Origin: Planctomycetota bacterium
GTDB taxonomy: Bacteria > Planctomycetota > Planctomycetia > Gemmatales > Gemmataceae
Direction: 5' to 3'
Assembly: GCA_016195405.1 (NCBI GenBank)
Contig: JACPZP010000170.1
Location: 1-42,104, forward strand
DNA: 42,104 nucleotides
The notes below the pieces were generated by a model that saw only the letters and a list, made by a program, of their open reading frames with translations, searched no databases and was not told where the DNA came from. Below, piece by piece: positions 18,405-26,200 of this stretch (the stretch's first letter is position 1; each line of letters opens with the position of its first letter). Both the position numbers and the translations under genes were made by a program.

Positions 18405-19601
18405 ATGGCTACCGCAACCGAAACCACTCAAGACCCGACCATCGTCGAGTTCGACGTCCGCACCGACGAGATGCTCGTCAACATGGGGCCACAGCATCCG
18501 AGCACCCACGGCGTCTTGCGGCTCGTTTTGCGCACCGACGGCGAAATCATCTCCGAATGCACGCCGCACCTGGGCTATCTCCACCGCTGCGCCGAGAAGA
18601 TCGGCGAGAATGTCACGCCGATCCAGTTCATCCCGTACACCGATCGCATGGATTACTTGGCCGGCATGAACATGAATCTGGCCTATTCACTCGCCGTCGA
18701 GAAGTTGTGCGGCATGAAGATTCCGGAAAAGGCTCAAGTCATACGCGTCATTATCGCGGAAATGAACCGCATCGCCAGCCACTTAGTCGGCATGGGGGCT
18801 TACGGCCTCGACTTGGGAACCTTCAGCCCGTTCCTCTACGCCTTCCGCGAACGCGAGATGATCCTCGATCTCTTCGAGGAAGTCTGCGGCGCCCGGCTGA
18901 CTTACAGCTACATCACCATCGGCGGCGCTCATGACGATTTGCCGGAAGGCTGGGTCGAGCGCTGCGCCAAGTTCCTCGATTATCTCGAGCCGCGCATCAA
19001 CGAATATCACACGCTTTTGACGTTCAATCACATCTTCGTCAAGCGCACCGCCAACATCGGCGTCATGTCCAAAGAACTCGCCATCAGCTACGGCTGCTCC
19101 GGACCGATGCTGCGCGGCTCCTTGAGCCGCACGGAAGGCGATCCCGATTGGGACCTGCGCCGCCTGGAACCCTATTGCGGTTACGAGAATTACGAATTCG
19201 ACGTCATCATCCCGCCCTTTCCCGAAGCGCCGCCCGAAGCCGTCATCGGCGACTGCTGGCACCGGTTTTATGTCCGTATGCGCGAAGTGATCGAAAGCAT
19301 CAAGATCGTTCGCCAGGGATTAAAGCGGTACGCCACGGCTCAAGGCTCGCACCGCGTCGAATTGCCCAAGCATTTACATCCCGGCGAGGCCTACGTCGAA
19401 AGTGAATGCCCGCGCGGCCAAATGGGCTTCTACGTCGTCGGCAGCCCCGCCAAGAGCATGGTCCCCCTGCGCGTCCGCGCCCGCTCGTCGAGCTTCTCAA
19501 ACCTAAGCGTCACCAACGCGATTTGCCGCGGCTGCCTGATCGCCGACGTGCCCGCGATCGTGGGGTCGATCGATATTGTGATGGGGGAAATCGACCGGTG
19601 A
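18405..19601 (+). CDS. nuoD: NADH-quinone oxidoreductase subunit D
   Basis: A 398-residue 49-kDa-type subunit related to the large subunit of [NiFe] hydrogenases, forming most of the quinone cavity with NuoB. It has MGPQHPSTHGVLRL near the N-terminus, LGYLHRCAEKIGE, YTDRMDYLAGMNMN and the family ending DVPAIVGSIDIVMGEIDR. His and Tyr of the quinone site are expected in PQHPSTHG and YTDRMDY, both present. Length is normal for separate NuoD. AGCAGGA lies about 9 nt before the ATG. It is the last nuo gene here; a convergent CoADR gene ends 12 bp after its stop, so there is no room for nuoE/F/G and the rest of the complex is elsewhere. Confidence 0.97.
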   Translation: MATATETTQDPTIVEFDVRTDEMLVNMGPQHPSTHGVLRLVLRTDGEIISECTPHLGYLHRCAEKIGENVTPIQFIPYTDRMDYLAGMNMNLAYSLAVEKLCGMKIPEKAQVIRVIIAEMNRIASHLVGMGAYGLDLGTFSPFLYAFREREMILDLFEEVCGARLTYSYITIGGAHDDLPEGWVERCAKFLDYLEPRINEYHTLLTFNHIFVKRTANIGVMSKELAISYGCSGPMLRGSLSRTEGDPDWDLRRLEPYCGYENYEFDVIIPPFPEAPPEAVIGDCWHRFYVRMREVIESIKIVRQGLKRYATAQGSHRVELPKHLHPGEAYVESECPRGQMGFYVVGSPAKSMVPLRVRARSSSFSNLSVTNAICRGCLIADVPAIVGSIDIVMGEIDR

Positions 19602-19613
19602 GCGAGCTTTTCC

Positions 19614-21254
19614 TCAAAAGAAGAGCTTGTAAGTCTTAAAGCCGCCGCCGATGTTCACCGCATTGAATCCCGATTGAAGGAGAACGCGGGTGGCAAGATA
19701 GCCACGCTGTCCTACTTGACAGTAGACGGCGATTTGGCGATCACGAGGTAGCTCGCCGAGACGAGACCGGAGGTCGTCTACCGGAATGTTCAAGGCGCCG
19801 GGGATGTGCCCGCCGGCAAATTCTTGGGATGTGCGGACATCTACCAGGAAGGCACGTGTGCCGGGAGAGGCCGACAGAACCGCGTCGACGTCAACCTGGG
19901 GATGATCGCCTCGCAAGATCCCGCCGGCAACGAATCCCGCCATGTTGATCGGGTCTTTCGCCGAACCGTATTGCGGCGAGTAGGCCAATTCCATTTCCTC
20001 CAAGTCGTATACCGTCATGCTTGCCTGGATCGCAACGGCCAGCACGTCGATTCGCTTGTCTACACCTGCACCGCCGATTGCCTGGGCGCCAAGCACCTTG
20101 CCGGTCGTCGGGTCGAAGAGCAGCTTTAGAGTCATCGCCTTGGCGCCCGGGTAGTATCCAGCGTGATTCGTGGGATGGATATAGACCTTGCGGTAGGCCC
20201 GCTTCGCCCTTTGCAGCGTCTTTTCCGATGCCCCCGTCATCGCCGCTGTGAGCTCGAACACCCGCACGATGGCGGTGCCTTGAGTGCCTCGATAACGAGA
20301 TAAATGACCGAAGACATGATCGGCGGCGATGCGGCCTTGGCGGTTGGCAGGACCGGCCAGGGGCACCTGGGTCGGCTCGCCCATCACGAAGTCCTTGACC
20401 TCGATTGCATCGCCGACAGCGTAAATGTCGGGATCGCTGGTTTGTAGTTGCTCGTTGACCCGAATGCCGCCACGAGGCCCGACTTTCAATCCTGCGTCAA
20501 CGGCCAACTTGTTATCAGGCCGGACGCCGACGCCCAGGATCACCAGTTGAGCAGGCAGCCGTTGACCCGACTTCAAATGAACCATCAGGCCGTCTGCTGT
20601 CGTCTCAAACGCCTCGGCGGATTGGCCGAGCAGGACGGAAACGCCCTTCGCTGCCAACTGTTCCGCAATCGGCGTCGTCATCTCCTTATCAAACGGCGGA
20701 AGCACTTGCTCCTGCAGTTCGACTACGGTGGTTGCGATCCCACGCCGGACGAAGTTTTCGACCAGTTCCAGGCCGATGAACCCGGCCCCGACCACGACTA
20801 CTTGCTTCACGCCTTGGTCCACCCTCTGCTTGATGCGGTCCACATCTTGCAGATTTCGCAGAGTGAAAATTCCAGGCAGATCGATGCCAGGGATCGGGAG
20901 TCTCAGTGGCGCCGCCCCAGGCGCCAGGATCAGCTTGTCGTAGGCTTCCTCGTACTCCCGACCGTTGGATAGATCACGCACTCGCAGCTTTTTCGCCGAA
21001 CGATCAATTTGCTCGACCGAAATGCGAGTTCGCACGTCCAGCTTGAATCGGGTTCGCAACCGCTCTGGCGTAACGACGAGCAGCTTTTCTCGCTCGGCGA
21101 TTTCTCCGCCAACGTAGTATGGAAGTCCGCAGTTGGCGAAGGACACATCCGGCCCACGCTCGAAGAGCACGATCTGGGCTTCCTCGGACAAGCGGCGGGC
21201 ACGGGCCGCTGCGGAGGCTCCACCGGCCACTCCGCCTACGATGAGCAGCTTCAT
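19614..21254 (-). CDS. CoA-disulfide reductase with C-terminal rhodanese
   Basis: A 546-residue FAD/NAD(P)-linked flavoprotein of the CoA-disulfide reductase/persulfide reductase group. The N-terminal GGVAGGASAAARARRL binds FAD. The active Cys42 is in SFANCGLPYYVGGE. A second GxGxxG-like motif (VVVGAGFIGLE) binds NAD(P)H, and VGDAIEV is the second FAD site. After the dimerisation domain comes a rhodanese domain (about residues 455-546) with Cys512 in YCQVGQRG. Such fusions (CoADR-RHD, e.g. Npsr-type) reduce CoA-persulfides or polysulfide and handle sulfane sulfur. The start at 21254 is set by GGAGGAGG and by the 4-bp ATGA overlap with the upstream gene, implying translational coupling; the frame is open 89 residues further upstream, but that part reads as noise. 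It ends 12 bp from the convergent nuoD stop. Confidence 0.93.
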   Translation of the reverse strand: MKLLIVGGVAGGASAAARARRLSEEAQIVLFERGPDVSFANCGLPYYVGGEIAEREKLLVVTPERLRTRFKLDVRTRISVEQIDRSAKKLRVRDLSNGREYEEAYDKLILAPGAAPLRLPIPGIDLPGIFTLRNLQDVDRIKQRVDQGVKQVVVVGAGFIGLELVENFVRRGIATTVVELQEQVLPPFDKEMTTPIAEQLAAKGVSVLLGQSAEAFETTADGLMVHLKSGQRLPAQLVILGVGVRPDNKLAVDAGLKVGPRGGIRVNEQLQTSDPDIYAVGDAIEVKDFVMGEPTQVPLAGPANRQGRIAADHVFGHLSRYRGTQGTAIVRVFELTAAMTGASEKTLQRAKRAYRKVYIHPTNHAGYYPGAKAMTLKLLFDPTTGKVLGAQAIGGAGVDKRIDVLAVAIQASMTVYDLEEMELAYSPQYGSAKDPINMAGFVAGGILRGDHPQVDVDAVLSASPGTRAFLVDVRTSQEFAGGHIPGALNIPVDDLRSRLGELPRDRQIAVYCQVGQRGYLATRVLLQSGFNAVNIGGGFKTYKLFF

Positions 21255-21823
21255 GAGCAGACCTCCTCCGTGGCGCAACACGGGCTGGTTGGTTCCTTGA
21301 CTTGATTCCAGGGCATCCGAGCCAGCATCAAACCCATGCCGCAGGTGTCGGTCACGCCAGCGAAGACAAGCCCGGCTCCAACGAAGGCCGAGAGACCGAT
21401 GAAGGCTGGATGCAAGAACCAGCCCAGCAAGGAACCGATCAGCACGAGCACGCCCGCCGCGATGCGAACCTGCCGCTCCAGGGAAATCCTCTTCGCGCCG
21501 CGGATGACCGGCAGACCACATTCAACGCAAGCCAGGGTGCCGCCCGCGACGTTGATGACGTTGGTGAATCCTGCCGCCAGGAACTTCTCGCATGCCTGTT
21601 TGCCACGGCTTCCGGATCGACAGACAAGGTACAGTGGCGCATCCTTCGGGCCACTTCGGGACTGCATCACCACCGCAGGGTCGAGGGCGTCCAGCGGCAC
21701 GTTGCGGGCGACGTCGATATGCACTTCACGAAACTCTGCCGGCGTCCGCACGTCGATGAGTTCGATCCTGCCCTGCTTGCAAAGCTCCGCGAGTTGTTGC
21801 GGGTTGATGGTCGAAACGCTCAT
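21251..21823 (-). CDS. Rhodanese with DUF2892 membrane tail
   Basis: A 190-residue protein: an N-terminal single-domain rhodanese (about residues 1-105; IELIDVRTPAEFREVHI, then active loop CRSGSRG with Cys68), then two transmembrane helices (about 117-138 and 142-165) of the DUF2892 type ending CGMGLMLARMPWN. The same architecture occurs in E. coli YgaP, an inner-membrane sulfurtransferase, with the rhodanese facing the cytoplasm. The tail SPCCATEEVC adds three cysteines. AAAGGAGA precedes the ATG. Its stop overlaps the CoADR start by 4 bp, so the two are made together, and it lies 156 bp downstream of an ArsR gene with an operator-like site between. It probably moves sulfane sulfur towards the CoADR. 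Confidence 0.93.
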   Translation of the reverse strand: MSVSTINPQQLAELCKQGRIELIDVRTPAEFREVHIDVARNVPLDALDPAVVMQSRSGPKDAPLYLVCRSGSRGKQACEKFLAAGFTNVINVAGGTLACVECGLPVIRGAKRISLERQVRIAAGVLVLIGSLLGWFLHPAFIGLSAFVGAGLVFAGVTDTCGMGLMLARMPWNQVKEPTSPCCATEEVCS

Positions 21824-21934
21824 TGCGATCTCCTTTCGGTTCTTGCATCACGGTCGATTCCCAGGTGATTCTTGCGGACCTCGGTAGGGGCCGAACGCGG
21901 CGCCTTTCTTGCCTTCGGTAGCAAGTCGCCGCTC

Positions 21935-21957
21935 ATTATTGGTAATGTCCCGATATT
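21935..21957 (-). promoter_or_regulatory. Candidate ArsR operator, rhodanese-CoADR promoter
   Basis: On the minus strand AATAT-CGGG-ACATT (core 21944-21957) is an imperfect 5-4-5 palindrome followed by a possible -10 box AATAAT (21935-21940). The core matches the site inside the arsR promoter (22330-22343) at 12 of 14 positions. No convincing -35 is visible, so the promoter may be weak or activated. Confidence 0.5.
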
Positions 21958-21979
21958 ACGATCATCAGGCGCAAAAAAA

Positions 21980-22309
21980 TCAACCCGTCTCGCCGCCAAA
22001 CCGCGCCTCGACGCAGGCCATGATGTTCGCCAGGTGCGGCTCGGCGATCTGGTAGTACGCTTTCCGGCCGTCTTTCTCGGCATGGAGCAGGCTGCACCGT
22101 TGCATCAGCCGCAGGTGTTCGGAGGCCATGTGGCTGGGAATTTCGCACGCCTCGGCCAGTTCACCAACCGTGTAGCGTCCTCGAAGGAGCATCTGGATCA
22201 TTCGCAGGCGATGCGGGTGGGCGAGCGTTTTCAGGCACTCAGCCGCCTGCTCCAGGGCCTTCATGGGAGTGAGCGCCATGGATTTCGATTTCTTCATTTT
22301 GGCGATCAT
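21980..22309 (-). CDS. ArsR/SmtB-family repressor
   Basis: A 109-residue winged-helix repressor. LKTLAHPHRLRMIQMLL is the family's opening helix, YTVGELAEACEIPSHMASEHLRLMQRCSLL the helix-turn-helix, and EKDGRKAYYQI the wing. Cysteines are C25 (before LKTLAHP), C55, C72 and C99 (last helix). The pattern is not the ELCVCDL metal site of classical ArsR. A pair such as C25/C99 could act as thiol switch, as in persulfide-sensing BigR/SqrR/YgaV proteins, but the positions are not identical. The neighbourhood (rhodanese, CoADR) favours a sulfane-sulfur signal. GGAG precedes the ATG at 22309. It is transcribed from a consensus promoter with an operator-like core in its spacer, so autoregulation is likely. 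Confidence 0.9.
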   Translation of the reverse strand: MIAKMKKSKSMALTPMKALEQAAECLKTLAHPHRLRMIQMLLRGRYTVGELAEACEIPSHMASEHLRLMQRCSLLHAEKDGRKAYYQIAEPHLANIMACVEARFGGETG

Positions 22310-22327
22310 CGTGCGTCTCCATGCTCA

Positions 22328-22355
22328 ATTATATCGGAACATTGCGACATGTCAA
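22328..22355 (-). promoter_or_regulatory. Consensus promoter with embedded operator ahead of arsR
   Basis: On the minus strand, a perfect TTGACA (22350-22355) and a perfect TATAAT (22328-22333) are 16 bp apart, with transcription expected to start near 22321, about 12 nt before the arsR ATG. The spacer contains ACATT and CGGA of a TATAT-CGGA-ACATT core (22330-22343, plus-strand reading), so bound ArsR would block polymerase. Confidence 0.75.
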
Positions 22356-22440
22356 TTAGTATTTTTTTTGCCGGTTTTGAGAAGATTTCTCATGGCGCTA
22401 TTCAATGTAATTGACCAAAGGATCCCGCGAAAGTGCGGCG

Positions 22441-22468
22441 CCTGCCCGGCTTCATTTCGCCGGGCAGG
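22441..22468 (-). terminator. Stem-loop downstream of the SEC-C gene
   Basis: Perfect 10-bp arms CCTGCCCGGC (22441-22450) and GCCGGGCAGG (22459-22468) flank an 8-nt loop, about 45 bp after the SEC-C stop codon on the minus strand. There is no T-run after the stem, so intrinsic termination is uncertain. Confidence 0.4.
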
Positions 22469-22511
22469 ATTCGCGTTCATTCCCTAAAAGTAGTGGTTTC
22501 GATTGACGCCG

Positions 22512-22679
22512 TCAAAAGCAGCCCGACTTCAAGCAACATCGGCGAAAACGCTTGCCCGATCCGCACGGGCAAAGGTCGTTCCTGCCCAGCTTCTCCGTCA
22601 GTTCCTTGTGACCGCGGACGACGCGGAGGCCGCGTTTCACATGCGTCTCGGAAGGGAAGCCCTTGCGGCGCTTACTCAT
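22512..22679 (-). CDS. 55-residue SEC-C motif protein
   Basis: A 55-residue protein beginning MSKRRKGFPSETHVKRGLRVVRG and ending in the SEC-C zinc motif GRNDLCPCGSGKRFRRCC (Cys37, Cys39, Cys48, Cys49), followed by LKSGCF. SEC-C motifs bind one zinc ion and appear at the C-terminus of SecA and in many small stand-alone proteins of unknown function. The whole protein is basic and could bind nucleic acid. Reading is on the minus strand; the ATG at 22679 overlaps the stop of a 15-codon upstream frame (ATGA), and that short frame has a good ribosome site, so expression may be coupled. There is no operon with arsR, which lies 200 bp downstream beyond a stem-loop. Confidence 0.8.
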   Translation of the reverse strand: MSKRRKGFPSETHVKRGLRVVRGHKELTEKLGRNDLCPCGSGKRFRRCCLKSGCF

Positions 22680-22723
22680 CGTCTCGAAAAAAACGGCAAA
22701 CGTTCAAGGTCTTGCTGGTCCAT
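22676..22723 (-). CDS. Possible 15-residue leader peptide of the SEC-C gene
   Basis: ATG at 22723 opens MDQQDLERLPFFSRR and stops at TGA 22676-22678, overlapping the SEC-C ATG by ATGA. Upstream is AAAGGCGGTGG, a better ribosome site than the one before the SEC-C ATG. It contains a run of seven T, so it could instead be an N-terminal extension joined by slippage. Short and unproven. Confidence 0.3.
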   Translation of the reverse strand: MDQQDLERLPFFSRR

Positions 22724-22828
22724 GATCCACCGCCTTTCCTTCGCAAATAACAAGAGTAATCGAATGAGCGATTGGACACTAATGCGGTGCGGCGAGTTCG
22801 CAAGCTACTCGAAGCGACTCGCAAGGTC

Positions 22829-23059
22829 AGATTCATTCACGGAAATGACACATCCATTCACCGATGTGCCGTATTGTTTCACTGAGACGCGGGATCCTTT
22901 CATCAAAGTGGCCGATTGTTTCACCAAGGCCCCGAATTGATTCACCGAAGGGCCGCATTGCCTCACCAAAATCGCGGATTGCTTCACCAAGCGGCCGGAT
23001 TCATTCATCGATGTGCCGGATTGCTTCACCAAAGTCCGCAATTGATTCATCAACATGCC
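22829..23059. repeat. Eleven 21-bp tandem repeats
   Basis: Eleven contiguous units of exactly 21 bp, consensus near GGATTGCTTCACCAAAGTGCC. The TCA(C/T) core is conserved in every unit, with otherwise degenerate positions. Because 21 is a multiple of 3, frames stay open on both strands: minus gives a heptad like LVKQSGT, plus gives IASPKSR. The minus reading starts at an ATG (23080) without a clear ribosome site. The array may be coding, a row of protein-binding sites two helical turns apart, or inert. The remaining bases from 22724 to 23289 hold only the WD40 leader; I see no other gene there. Confidence 0.8.
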
Positions 23060-23289
23060 GGATTGATTGTGTCCCCGCATCCCGTTGAAACCATTTCTCT
23101 AAAGACCAAATCTTAAACAACTTACGTCCGAAAAATTGCGTTATCGGTGGCTGAAGCAATCTTTCGGGCCCAATCGATGTCCCATGGCGCTGCCGCCGCT
23201 TGTCGGGACCGGAGTTCCGACCTACATAAACACCATCGCCCTCCCGCCTGCCATGCCGCCTTTCTAGCCGCCCTCCGGAGGAATTCCCC

Positions 23290-26200
23290 ATGTCTACAAG
23301 TCTTCGCGCTCGCTTTGTCTTGGCCCTTGCATGCGCCGGAATCAGCTTCCTTGGCTTTGACGGTTTGGGCGCGGGCGAAAAGGACAAGGGTGTGAAGGAC
23401 AAAGGGCCGGAGATTCTCGCCACGCTCAAAGGCCACACCGAGCTGGTCTATAGCGTGGCCTTCAGCGCGGACAACAAATACGTGGCCACCGGCAGCTTTG
23501 ACAACACCGTCAAGCTTTGGGAAGCCGCGACCGGCAAGGAACTCAAGACCTTCGGCGGACCGGCCGGGCACCAGAAGATGGTGGTGAGCGTGGCCATCAG
23601 TCCCGACGGCCAATTCATCGCCTCGGGAAGCGGGGACAACACGCTCAAGGTCTGGGACGTGCCCATGAACAGCCCGCTGCGGAACCTGGCGGCCAGCGAG
23701 GCGGTCGGAGCCGTGGCGCTGACCGCGGACGGCACCAAGCTGGCGGTCGGTTCCAAGGATGGCTTGGTCAAGCTCGTCAATGCGGCCGACTTCAAGGACT
23801 TGTTCAAGATGGAGGGCCATCAAGGCGCTGTCACCGGGTTGACCTTCAGCCCCAATGGCCAGATTCTCATCTCCTGCGGCGCGGATCGGACGGTGCGTTT
23901 TTGGAACGTTGCCAACGGACAGAATATCGCGGTCGTCGGCGCACACACCGCCCCGGTGAACGCGGTTGCGATCAATCCGGCCGGCTATCAAGCGTTTTCG
24001 GTCGGCGACGACGGTCTCTTGAAGATTTGGTCCGTGCCCCCTACGGGAACGAAGCCGCTGCCCGGCCATGGCGCTCCCATCCTGGCGATGGCGCTCTCGG
24101 GCGACGGCAATCAAGTGGTCACCGCCGGCGCGGATAAGGTCGTTCGGCAAACACTTACCGCCGGCAAAGAGGTGCGCGCGTTGACCGGCCCGAATGCGCC
24201 GGTCACGAGCGTTGCCTTGAATCCCGCGAACACGTTGATCGCCGCCGGAACCGCGGACGAGAAGCTGTTCCTTTGGAACGCCGCCGACGGCAAGCCGGTG
24301 ACGCAGACGCCCGCCCATGCCGGGGCGGTCACCGCGGTGAACTTTCATCCGCAAAATAATCAGCTTGCGACTGGCGGCGCCGACGGGCTCATCAAGCTTT
24401 GGGCGATGCCGCCCGTGCCGCCGCGCGTCTTAGGCCATCCGGACGCGGTTCAAACGGCGGTCTTCGCCAACAACAAAATCATTACCGGCGGCGCCGACAA
24501 GATTCTGCGTGTCTGGGACGCCGCCAAGCTCGCGGTCGAACGGCAGTTCACAGGCCACCCAGGTCCCATCAGCGCCGTGGCGATCAGTGCCAACGGCCAA
24601 ATCCTGGTCTCTGGCGGCGTCGACGGCTCGATCCGCTTTTGGAACCAGGCCATGGGCAAGGAAGCGGAAACCGTTTTCGGCCACGCGGGAGCGGTGACGG
24701 CACTCGGCGTTAACCCTGCCGGCACCCAGCTTCTGTCCGCGTCGGAGGACGGCAGCGTCAAGATTTGGCAGATCCCTGTTGCCGGTCCCAAGGGCATGGT
24801 GCATCCCGATCAAGTCACAGCCATGGCGCTGACCGGGGACGGCGCCAAGCTAGTTACCGGCGGCTTCGACAAGCAAGCGCATCTGTGGAACTTGGCCAAT
24901 GGGCAGAAGGAAAAGGATTACGCGGGACCGACCTTGCCGATTACGTCGGTCGATTTGAGCAGCGACGGCAAAATCGCGGCCGGCTCCGCGGACAAGACGG
25001 TTCACGTCTGGGCAATCGGCGACGCCAAGCTTCTGCAGAAAGTTCCGCTTCCCGCGGCGGTTCAGGCAATCGCGTTCAGCCCCGACGGCAAAACGCTAGC
25101 CGCCGGCCTGACCGACAACGCCATCAAGCTCATCAACCCCGCCGACGGCAAGGAGATCAAGGCGCTCGCAGGTCACAAGGGCGCGGTGAATGCGCTCGCA
25201 TACACGCCGAAGGGAGACCTGCTTTGGTCCGCGAGCGCCGACAAAACGATCCAAAGCTGGGCGATGCCGGATGGCGCTCCCAAAGCGAAGTTCGATCACG
25301 TCGGCCCGGTGACCCATCTCGCCCTCAGCAAGGATGGAACCCGGCTCGCCGCCGCGGCCGATAAGAGCGTCAAGGTCTGGAACTTGGCCGACGGCAAAGA
25401 ATTGGCGACGATCAACACGCCGGCAGAGGCGCGCGGCGTCGGTTTCTCACCCGACAATGCCCGCGTGGTGATCGCCGGCGGCGACAAGCTGGCGCGCATC
25501 TACGAGATCGGCGGCCAACTCGTGGAGAGCTTCCCGCATGACGGCCCCGTGCATGCCGTGCGGTTCATCGACGCCAAGCGCGTTATCTCCGCGAGTGCCG
25601 ATAAGCAGGCTAGGGTTTGGACGTCGTCGCTCGTCTGGCAGAAGGCCCATCAGGGAGCGGTGCGGCAAGCGTTCTTCTCTCCGAAAGGCGACCAGATCTT
25701 TTCCGCCGGCGACGACAAGACCGTCCGAATCTGGAACGCCGGCGACGGCAAGGATATCCGCACGATTGCCGCGCATGACGGCCCAGTCGCCGGCATGTCG
25801 TTGAGCGCGGATGGCGCCCGGCTGGCAACGACGGCCGCGGACAAGACAGTGAAGATCTGGAACCTGACCGCCAAAGCCGGCAGTCCCGAGGAGAATAAGC
25901 CGGCTGTCGCCTTCGCATTACCCGCTGCGGCCCAAAGTGTGACCCTCAGTCCCAATGGTCAGCGCATCGCCCTTGGCATCGGCGAGCAGGGCAATCTGAT
26001 CCGCGTCTATGACATCGCGCTTGGCCGCGAAATCCAGGCGTTGGCCGAACATGCCGGGCCGATCAAGGCGCTCCAATTCCTGCCCGACAATCGCACGTTG
26101 TTGACCGCTTCGGCCGATAAGAATGCGAAATTGCTCGACGTCGGCGTGCTGGCGGCTTTCGAGGCGCACAAGGACGGCGTAGTGGCCGCCCAATATCACA

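Noticed and set aside
21255..21521. 89-residue N-terminal extension of the CoA-disulfide reductase
   Set aside because: A GGAGGAGG site and ATGA overlap fix the start at 21254, and the extra part overlaps the rhodanese gene with no sensible protein.
22829..23059. CRISPR array
   Set aside because: The units are contiguous, without spacers, and degenerate; no cas genes are near.
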